A DNA stretch of 64,000 nt, from contig NZ_VSDO01000002.1 in the NCBI RefSeq assembly GCF_008084145.1, forward strand, positions 62,001 through 126,000, given 5' to 3'. Numbering within the stretch: position 1 is the first letter of the stretch; every line of letters begins with the position of its first letter. A program made the position numbers and the translations under genes. Source of the stretch: Paenibacillus faecis (GTDB lineage Bacteria; Bacillota; Bacilli; Paenibacillales; Paenibacillaceae). Below are positions 42,254 through 50,030 of the stretch, piece after piece. A model generated the notes under the pieces. It was given only the letters and a program-made list of their open reading frames with translations, did no database searches and was not told the origin of the DNA.

Positions 42254-45200
42254 CTGAAAAAGCGAATCAAAACCACGAGAACCGGTAGCAGAGCGAGAAA
42301 GTCGCTCTATTTCGTAGATAACCCGGATATTGACGAGTTAATGATGTTGGAGGAAACCGAGGTCAGAAAGGAGGAAGTTACGAACGAGCCAACGCGGGAG
42401 ATGAAAATTCACCAAACGATCTACGCTCCTCCGCAACCTCCGGTGAAGGAGGTTTTTGTAGAGGAACAAGCGTCAAAGGGTAATTCCGACAAAGAAGCGG
42501 ATTTTTTGACTGAGGAGCGGGAAGAGCAATTGGAAGTCATATTAGCTGAAAAAAAAGCTACGGCTTCCTCAAAAGGAATTATCTATACGGATGATATCAC
42601 GGAATACGCCGTAACCGGAGACAAAATCGCGCCCTATACGATCGACGCCACCAAGCTGAAATTCGGTACGGTCGGTTCGGCATGGATTGCCGATTATTCG
42701 GTGCTCGGCAGCAAAATCGCCGACGGTGCGGTCAGCGGGTCCAAAATAGCGCCTTTGGCCATCCGCGGCGATCATTTGGTTGACGGAGCGGTGGAAGGAC
42801 GGAACATCCGTGACCGTTCCATCAGCGGCAGCAAATTGGAAGACGGAAGCGTCACTGTAGATAAGCTGGCCGACGGGATCATTAATGGCAATAAACTGGC
42901 GGACGGCTCCATAGAGAGCCGCCACTTAAGCGAATGGATCGTCACGACCGATCTGCTTCAGGACCAGGCGGTGACCTCCGAAAAAATCTGCAGCGGTTCC
43001 GTCAAATCCATCCATCTGGAGAACGGAGCGGTCGACAATTCGAAACTGGGCGATTTCTCCGTGACGTCTTCCAAGCTCCGCGACGGGGCTGTGACGGGTG
43101 ACAAGTTGCAGGCAGGCTCCATAGAAAGCCGCCATTTGGCCGAGAACGCCATTACGGTTCAACATCTGGCTCCGGGCATGATCGGCCGCGAACATTTGGG
43201 GCCTTCAAGCGTGGGGGCCGAGCAGCTAAGCGAAGACAGCGTCAAATCCGGACATTTGGCGGACCGGAGCATTGAAGCCCGGCATCTATCCCCGGGGGCG
43301 GTGCACGCCGAACATCTTCAGCCGGGCAGCATCGGGGAGCGGCAAATCGGCAAAGGCGAGATTCATGGAAGACATTTGGCCGACAAAAGCATCCAGTCCA
43401 CGAAACTGGCGGATCAATCCATAGGAACGTCGCAATTGGTGGATCAGGCGGTAACCTCTTCCAAAATAACGGATCAGAGCATTCTGCCGAGCAAAATCGC
43501 CGATGAAGCCGTGCAGACCCGACATCTCGCCAAGTCCGCCGTTCACGGCCCGCAGCTTGCTCCCGAGTCGGTAACGACGCTCCATTTGACTCCCGGTTCG
43601 GTAAACGGGGAAAAAGTCGCCTTCGAAGCGATACAGGGCTGGCATTTGGCGGCCGGAACCGTAACGGGAGATAAAATAGCGCCAGCCGCGATTTCCGAAG
43701 GGCTGCTCGCCGCCGATTCGGTGACCGGACGGCATTTGCAGACGGGCAGCATAACCGGCGCCAAACTAACGGACGGCGCCATTACCGAGAGCAAGCTGGC
43801 CGACGGCTCGGTCAGCAGCCGGGCGATCGGCCAGGAACAGGTAACTTCCGGGCATATCCGGTCGGAGGCCATCCATAGATCGCATCTGGCGGATCGCAGC
43901 ATTGACGGAAGCGCGCTTCAGGAAGGGAGCATTCGGGAAGAGCATCTTGGAGACGGGACGATATTTTCCCGGCATTTGCAGGACTTCGCGGTGACTTCCT
44001 TAAAGCTTTCTCCCGAAAGCGTAACGACCGACAAGCTGAACGACCTGGCCGTGACGGCTCCCAAATTGGCCGACGGGAGCATCACCGCTTCAAAAATCGC
44101 TTCCGGGGCTTTGGAATCACGGCACTTGTCACCGGGTGCGGTGCAGGCCGAAAGTTTGGCCGACGCTGTTGTGAAAGTTAGGCACTTGGACGCCAACGCC
44201 GTGGGATCGGGGCAGATTCAACCGGCGGCGGTTCAGGAGTTTCATTTGGCCGAGGCTTCCATTTCCGAACGGGTGCTGCAAAATGAGTCCGTCACCGCAG
44301 CCAAATTGGCGGCGGGATCGGTTCGCCCCGAGCATTTGGAAGAAAGCAGCGTTTCTGGCGCTCACCTGGCGACCGGTGCGGTGGAATCCCGTCATATCGG
44401 AAACGGGGAGATCACCAAGGAACATTTGTCCGAGGGGCTGAAGCAGGAAGGGGTTCTGCCGGAGAACGGCATCGGCGGGGCGGATCTCCAGCCGTCTTCC
44501 ATTCAACGAGCCCATCTGCAGAAGGGGATTGTCGACGGGGAAGTCCTCCAGGAACAGGCGGTGGGTCCGGCCCATCTTCGTCCCGATACCGTGCAAAGCC
44601 ACCACTTGGCGGAGGCGGCTATCCTTGGGGAGCATCTCGCCGAGGGCGCGGTGAATGCGCGTCATGTGGCCGACGGAAGCATCGATGGCCGCTTGCTTGG
44701 AGAACAGGTCGTGACCGGCCGGCATCTGCAAACCCATGCCGTCGCTATCGACCATTTGGCCCCCGAGCTGCAGGAGAACGGTCTGCTCCCCGTTGGCGGG
44801 ATCGGCAGCGACGATCTTCAGGCCGGCTCGATTCGCAAATCCCATTTGCAAAAGGGCAGTGTGGACGGGACGATTTTGCAAAATGAATCCGTGGGCGCGC
44901 TGCATTTGAAATTGCAGGCGGTGCAGTGCTATCACATTATGGATGAAGCGGTGCAAAGCCAGCATGTGTCGTCGGGAAACATCCATTCCCACCACTTGGC
45001 GAAAGGGATTATCGATGCCGTTCATATCGCCGAAGATGCGGTGCAATCGGGGCATATCGGTGAGAACGCGGTTTCGTTCCGGCAATTATCGGCCGAATTA
45101 CAGCGGGACGGTCTGCTGCCTGCATCGGGAATCGGCGGAGAGCAAATCCAAGCGGGCTCGATCGGTCCGCATCATCTCCAGCCGGGGACGGTGAACGCCG

Positions 45201-48200
45201 AGACGCTTGGAGCCGGAGCGGTAGGCCCGTACCACCTGCAAGCCGATGCCGTTTACGGGCATCATCTGACGGCGGGCTCGGTCCAGGAACATCATATCGG
45301 GAATGGTGCGGTGCATCGTCAGCACCTGTCGGCGGAACTGGTTGAAGCGGGCCATTTGGCCGACGAAGCGGTGCAATCGCGGCATATCTCTCCCGGCAGC
45401 GTGGAAACCTGGCAGTTGTCGGCGGAATTGCAGCGGGACGGTCTGCTGCCGCAGGCGGGGATCGGCGGAGAACAATTGCAAGCGGGCTCGATCGGTCCGC
45501 ATCATCTCCAACCGGGAGCGGTAACCTCCGCGACGCTCGGTGCCGAGGCGGTAGGTCCGGACCATCTGCAAGCCAATGCCGTTTACGGCCATCATCTGTC
45601 GGCAGGCTCGGTGCGTGAACAGCAGCTCGGGAACGGCGCCGTCCAGCGTCAACACCTGTCGGCGGAAGCGGTTGAAGCGGGCCATCTGGCCGACGAAGCG
45701 GTACAAACGCGGCATATTTCTCCCGGCAGCGTGGAAACCCGGCATTTATCGGCCGAACTGCAGCGGGACGGTCTACTGCCGTCGTCAGGGATCGGAGGAG
45801 ACCAACTGCAAGCGGGATTGATCAGCCCGCACCATCTTCAACCCGGAGCGGTAACTTCGGTGACGATCGGTGTCGAGGCTGTGGGCCCGGACCACCTGCA
45901 AGCCAACGCCGTGTACGGCCGTCATTTGACGGCGGGCTCCGTGCAGGAGCAGCACATCGGGGACGGTGCGGTGCAGCGTAAGCATCTGTCGGCGGAATCG
46001 GTGGACTCCGGCCATCTGGCGGATGAAGCGGTGCAGACGCGGCACATCGCTCCAAACAGCGTGGAGTCATGGCAGTTGTCGGCGGAATTGCAGCGGGACG
46101 GCTTGCTGCCGCAGGAGGGCATCGGCGGAGAGCAAATCCAAGCGGGCTCGATCGGTTCGCATCATCTCGAGCCGGGAGCTGTCAACGCGGAACTGCTTGG
46201 TGCCAAAGCGGTAGGTCCGGACCACCTGCAAGCCAACGCTATATATAGCCGCCATTTGACGGCCGGATCAATCGGTTCGCATCATCTCCAACCAGGAGCT
46301 GTCAACGCGGAGTTGCTTGGTGCCGAGTCGGTAGGCCCGGACCACCTGCAAGCTAACGCCGTGTACGGCCGCCATTTGACGGCGGGCTCCGTGCAGGAGC
46401 AGCATATCGGGGACGGTGCGGTGCAGCGCCAGCATCTGTCGGCCGAATCGGTGGACTCCGGCCACCTGGCGGATGAAGCGGTGCAGACGCGGCACATCGC
46501 TCCAAACAGCGTGGAGTCCTGGCAGTTGTCGGCCGAGTTGCAGCGTGACGGCTTGCTGCCGCAGGAGGGAATCGACGGAGAGCAATTGAAGGCGGGCTCG
46601 ATCGGCTCGCATCATCTCCAGCCGGGAGTTGTCAACGCGGAGTTGCTTGGTGCCGAGTCGGTAGGCCCGGACCACCTGCAGAGAAGCGCCGTGTACGGCC
46701 GCCATCTGACGGCGGGCTCCGTGCAGGAGCAGCATATCGGGGACGGTGCGGTGCAGCGTAAGCATCTGTCGGCTGAATCGGTGGACTCCGGCCATCTGGC
46801 GGATGAAGCTGTTCAGACGCGGCACATCGCTCCAAACAGCGTGGAGTCCTGGCAGTTGTCGGCGGAATTGCAGCGGGACGGTCTGCTGCCGCAGGAGGGA
46901 ATCGGCGGGGAGCAAATCCAAGCGGGTTCGATCGGTTCGCATCATCTTCAGCCGGGAGCGTTGAATGCGGAGCTGCTTGGTAACGAGTCGGTAGGCTCGG
47001 ACCACCTGCAATCCAACGCTGTGAATGGGCGTCATCTGTCGATGGGCTCGGTGCAGGAACACCATATCGGGGACGGCGCGGTGCAGCGCCAGCATCTGTC
47101 GGCGGAATCGGTAGACTCCGGCCATCTGGCGGATGAAGCGGTGCAGACGCGGCACATTGCTCCAAACAGTGTGGAGTCCTGGCAGTTGTCCGCCGAATTG
47201 CAGCGAGACGGCTTGCTGCCGCAGGAGGGAATCGACGGAGAGCAATTGAAGGCGGGCTCGATCGGTCCGCATCATCTCCAGCCGGGAGCTGTCAACGCGA
47301 AGTTGCTTGGTGCCGAGTCGGTAGGCCCGGACCACCTGCAAGCCAACGCCGTGTACAGCCGCCATTTGACGGCGGGCTTGGTGCAGGAGCAGCATATCGG
47401 GAATGGTGCGGTGCAGCGTAAGCACCTGTCGGCGGAAGCAGTGGACTCCGGTCATCTGGCGGATGAAGCGGTGCAGACGCGGCACATCGCTCCAAACAGT
47501 GTGGAGTCCTGGCATCTGTCGGCCGAATTGCAGCGGGACGGCTTGCTGCCACAGGATGGAATCGGCGGAGAGCAATTGAAGGCGGGCTCGATCGGCTCGC
47601 ACCATCTCCAGCCGGGAGTTGTCAACGCGGAGTTGCTTGGTGCCGAGTCGGTAGGCCCGGACCACCTGCAAACCAACGCCGTTTATAGCCGTCATTTGAC
47701 GGCAGGCTCGATCGGTTCGCATCATCTCCAGCCGGGAGCCGTCAATGCCGAGTTGCTTGGTGCCGAGTCGGTAGGCCCGGACCACCTGCAAGCTAACGCC
47801 GTGAACAGCCGTCATCTGTCGATGGGCTCGGTACGGGAGCAGCATATCGGGAACGGCGCGGTGCGGCGTCAGCACCTGTCGGCGGAATCAGTGGACTCCG
47901 GTCATCTGGCGGATGAAGCTGTTCAGACGCGGCACATTGCTCCAAACAGTGTGGAATCATGGCAGCTGTCCGCCGAATTGCAGCGGGACGGTCTGCTGCC
48001 GCAGGAGGGAATCGGCGGAGAGCAGCTACAGGCGGGCTCGATCGGCTCGCATCATCTCCAGCCGGGAGCCGTCAATGCCGAGTTGCTTGATGCCGGGTCG
48101 GTAGGTCCGGACCACCTGCAAGCCAACGCCGTATATAGCCGTCATTTGACGGCCGGATCAATCGGCTCGCATCATCTCCAGCCGGGAGCCGTCAATGCCG

Positions 48201-49756
48201 AGTTGCTTGATGCCGAGTCGGTAGGTCCGGACCACCTGCAAGCCAACGCCGTATATAGCCGCCATTTGACGGCCGGATCAATCGGCTCGCATCATCTCCA
48301 GCCGGGAACTGTCAACGCGGAGTTGCTTGGTGCCGAGGCTGTAGGCCCGGACCACCTGCAAGCCAACGCCGTGAACAGCCGCCATTTGACGGCGGGCTCC
48401 GTGCAGGAGCAGCATATCGGGAACGGTGCGGTGCAGCGTAAGCACCTGTCGGCTGAATCAGTGGACTCCGGTCATCTGGCGGATGAAGCTGTACAGACGC
48501 GGCACATCGCTCCAAACAGCGTGGAATCATGGCAGTTGTCCGCCGAGTTGCAGCGTGACGGTCTGCTGCCTCAGGAGGGAATCGGCGGAGAGCAGCTGAA
48601 GGAGGGCTCGATCGGCTCGCATCATCTCCAGCCGGGAGCCGTCAATGCGGAGTTGCTTGGTGCCGGGGCTGTAGGCCAGGACCACCTGCAAGCTAATGCC
48701 GTGAACAGCCGTCATCTGTCGATAGGCTCCGTGCGGGAGCAGCATATCGGGAACGGTGCGGTGCAGCGTCAACACCTGTCGGCGGAATCGGTGGACTCTG
48801 GCCATCTGGCCGAAGAATCGGTTCAGACGCGGCACATTGCTCCAAACAGCGTGGAGTCATGGCAGTTGTCCGCCGAATTGCAGCGTGATGGTCTGCTGCC
48901 GCAGGATGGAATTGGCGGGGAGCAATTGAAGGAGGGCTCGATCGGCTCGCATCATTTCCAGCCGGGAGCTGTCAATAGCGAGACGCTTGGCGAAGACGCG
49001 GTAGGATCGATCCATTTACAGAGAAACGCCGTATACAGCCGCCATTTGACGGCGGGCTCGGTGCAGGAGCAGCATATCGGGGACGGTGCGGTACAGCGAC
49101 AACACTTGTCGGCGGAATCGGTGGACTCCGGCCATCTGGCGGAAGAATCGGTACAGACGCGGCACATCGCTCCAAACAGTGTGGAGTCATGGCAGCTATC
49201 GGCCGAATTGCAGCGGGACGGCTTGCTGCCGCAGGAGGGGCTAAGCGGTGGAGATTTACAACCCGGCTCGATCGGGAGCGGTCATTTACAGGCTGGGGCA
49301 GTGACGACCGAAAAGCTTGCTTCCGATGCTGTAGGCAATAGCCATCTTCAAGCCAATGCCGTAGACAGCCGGCACCTCTCAGAGGGAGCCGTCCTTGAAG
49401 AGCACCTGGGCGAGGCGTCGGTCGGCGCGGGGAAAATTCAGCCCGGCGCGGTCCGGCCCGAGCATTTGAGCTTTACTCCCGTTCAAGCCCCTTCCGGGCA
49501 TCCGACACTTCAGCAGTTCGGCATGTGTCCGTTCTTGCTTTCCAGAAACGAGACTTCCGCCGATGTTACCGTCATGTTTGAGGAGCCTTATCCCAATGAA
49601 CATTATGTGCTTGTCGCGATGACCAATCAACCCGCTTATTATGTCACCATAAAGGAACAGTCCCGGGAATTGGCGGTGGTGGAGATCTCGAGGTTGAAAG
49701 AAAGCCACTTTAATTACGGTTACATCACATGGATTGCAATTGGCTCATTAGATTAA
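42254..49756 (+). CDS. Giant decapeptide-repeat protein, fibre-like
   Basis: About 2500 residues. Residues 1-110 are charged, with no signal peptide. About 225-230 decapeptides follow, with a small residue, Val/Ile, three variable residues, His or Lys, Leu/Ile and two more, for example GAVQRQHLSA. Early repeats are of the varied SKIADGAV type; later ones are histidine-rich. The segment ELQRDGLLPQ recurs with exact 330-nt spacing, widened to 450 or 570 nt by 40-residue block insertions. The last 90 residues end ITWIAIGSLD, resembling phage-fibre or H-type lectin ends. Start: AAAGGGGAGG (42238-42247) sits 6 nt before CTG 42254; in-frame ATGs at 42209 and 42212 and a GTG at 42233 lack ribosome sites. 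Function unknown; a spore or cell-surface fibre is possible. Confidence 0.85.
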   Translation: MKKRIKTTRTGSRARKSLYFVDNPDIDELMMLEETEVRKEEVTNEPTREMKIHQTIYAPPQPPVKEVFVEEQASKGNSDKEADFLTEEREEQLEVILAEKKATASSKGIIYTDDITEYAVTGDKIAPYTIDATKLKFGTVGSAWIADYSVLGSKIADGAVSGSKIAPLAIRGDHLVDGAVEGRNIRDRSISGSKLEDGSVTVDKLADGIINGNKLADGSIESRHLSEWIVTTDLLQDQAVTSEKICSGSVKSIHLENGAVDNSKLGDFSVTSSKLRDGAVTGDKLQAGSIESRHLAENAITVQHLAPGMIGREHLGPSSVGAEQLSEDSVKSGHLADRSIEARHLSPGAVHAEHLQPGSIGERQIGKGEIHGRHLADKSIQSTKLADQSIGTSQLVDQAVTSSKITDQSILPSKIADEAVQTRHLAKSAVHGPQLAPESVTTLHLTPGSVNGEKVAFEAIQGWHLAAGTVTGDKIAPAAISEGLLAADSVTGRHLQTGSITGAKLTDGAITESKLADGSVSSRAIGQEQVTSGHIRSEAIHRSHLADRSIDGSALQEGSIREEHLGDGTIFSRHLQDFAVTSLKLSPESVTTDKLNDLAVTAPKLADGSITASKIASGALESRHLSPGAVQAESLADAVVKVRHLDANAVGSGQIQPAAVQEFHLAEASISERVLQNESVTAAKLAAGSVRPEHLEESSVSGAHLATGAVESRHIGNGEITKEHLSEGLKQEGVLPENGIGGADLQPSSIQRAHLQKGIVDGEVLQEQAVGPAHLRPDTVQSHHLAEAAILGEHLAEGAVNARHVADGSIDGRLLGEQVVTGRHLQTHAVAIDHLAPELQENGLLPVGGIGSDDLQAGSIRKSHLQKGSVDGTILQNESVGALHLKLQAVQCYHIMDEAVQSQHVSSGNIHSHHLAKGIIDAVHIAEDAVQSGHIGENAVSFRQLSAELQRDGLLPASGIGGEQIQAGSIGPHHLQPGTVNAETLGAGAVGPYHLQADAVYGHHLTAGSVQEHHIGNGAVHRQHLSAELVEAGHLADEAVQSRHISPGSVETWQLSAELQRDGLLPQAGIGGEQLQAGSIGPHHLQPGAVTSATLGAEAVGPDHLQANAVYGHHLSAGSVREQQLGNGAVQRQHLSAEAVEAGHLADEAVQTRHISPGSVETRHLSAELQRDGLLPSSGIGGDQLQAGLISPHHLQPGAVTSVTIGVEAVGPDHLQANAVYGRHLTAGSVQEQHIGDGAVQRKHLSAESVDSGHLADEAVQTRHIAPNSVESWQLSAELQRDGLLPQEGIGGEQIQAGSIGSHHLEPGAVNAELLGAKAVGPDHLQANAIYSRHLTAGSIGSHHLQPGAVNAELLGAESVGPDHLQANAVYGRHLTAGSVQEQHIGDGAVQRQHLSAESVDSGHLADEAVQTRHIAPNSVESWQLSAELQRDGLLPQEGIDGEQLKAGSIGSHHLQPGVVNAELLGAESVGPDHLQRSAVYGRHLTAGSVQEQHIGDGAVQRKHLSAESVDSGHLADEAVQTRHIAPNSVESWQLSAELQRDGLLPQEGIGGEQIQAGSIGSHHLQPGALNAELLGNESVGSDHLQSNAVNGRHLSMGSVQEHHIGDGAVQRQHLSAESVDSGHLADEAVQTRHIAPNSVESWQLSAELQRDGLLPQEGIDGEQLKAGSIGPHHLQPGAVNAKLLGAESVGPDHLQANAVYSRHLTAGLVQEQHIGNGAVQRKHLSAEAVDSGHLADEAVQTRHIAPNSVESWHLSAELQRDGLLPQDGIGGEQLKAGSIGSHHLQPGVVNAELLGAESVGPDHLQTNAVYSRHLTAGSIGSHHLQPGAVNAELLGAESVGPDHLQANAVNSRHLSMGSVREQHIGNGAVRRQHLSAESVDSGHLADEAVQTRHIAPNSVESWQLSAELQRDGLLPQEGIGGEQLQAGSIGSHHLQPGAVNAELLDAGSVGPDHLQANAVYSRHLTAGSIGSHHLQPGAVNAELLDAESVGPDHLQANAVYSRHLTAGSIGSHHLQPGTVNAELLGAEAVGPDHLQANAVNSRHLTAGSVQEQHIGNGAVQRKHLSAESVDSGHLADEAVQTRHIAPNSVESWQLSAELQRDGLLPQEGIGGEQLKEGSIGSHHLQPGAVNAELLGAGAVGQDHLQANAVNSRHLSIGSVREQHIGNGAVQRQHLSAESVDSGHLAEESVQTRHIAPNSVESWQLSAELQRDGLLPQDGIGGEQLKEGSIGSHHFQPGAVNSETLGEDAVGSIHLQRNAVYSRHLTAGSVQEQHIGDGAVQRQHLSAESVDSGHLAEESVQTRHIAPNSVESWQLSAELQRDGLLPQEGLSGGDLQPGSIGSGHLQAGAVTTEKLASDAVGNSHLQANAVDSRHLSEGAVLEEHLGEASVGAGKIQPGAVRPEHLSFTPVQAPSGHPTLQQFGMCPFLLSRNETSADVTVMFEEPYPNEHYVLVAMTNQPAYYVTIKEQSRELAVVEISRLKESHFNYGYITWIAIGSLD
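44441..49470 (+). repeat. 330-bp higher-order tandem repeats in the giant gene
   Basis: The segment encoding LQRDGLLP or its variants begins at 44441, 44771, 45101, 45431, 45761, 46091, 46541, 46871, 47201, 47531, 47981, 48551, 48881 and 49211. Intervals are 330 nt except 450 (46091-46541 and 47531-47981) and 570 (47981-48551). The extra 120 nt encode a GSIGSHHLQPGAVNAELLGA block and its following half. The first two copies are diverged; the other twelve are near-identical. Confidence 0.92.
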
Positions 49757-49781
49757 CACGAACAAGGAACAGGGCGGCCGC

Positions 49782-49812
49782 GCCGGGAACTCCGCGCGGC
49801 CGCCTTACGTTT
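49782..49812 (+). terminator. Strong hairpin after the giant gene
   Basis: GGCGGCCGCGC pairs perfectly with GCGCGGCCGCC; the following TTACGTTTC is a weak T-tract. It lies 26 bp beyond the stop codon. Confidence 0.55.
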
Positions 49813-50030
49813 CAAAAGAAATTAGGTCTTAAGAACCAGTCGCAAGGATGGTGGAATTGTCCCGCCTCGCTATTTAGATGCGGTCGCGGGATGAAACGGG
49901 CGGGTAACGTTCCTGTCGAATCGGATAGGAGTCTGTCGAAAACGACAAAATTAGAGCCGTTCAGATTATATACAGTATTTCCCTTTCTTTTGTATAATAA
50001 CTTTATTACATATAGAGCGGGGGGAGCGAC

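Noticed and set aside
46268..47875. 535-residue minus-strand open frame inside the giant repeat gene
   Set aside because: It is open only because the 30-bp repeat avoids stops in that frame. There is no ribosome site, and it is interrupted elsewhere in the repeat.
42254..49756. Giant gene as part of a prophage tail module
   Set aside because: The C-terminus is fibre-like, but neighbours are an MFS transporter, a transglutaminase lipoprotein and yhaM; no capsid, portal, tape-measure or integrase gene is seen.
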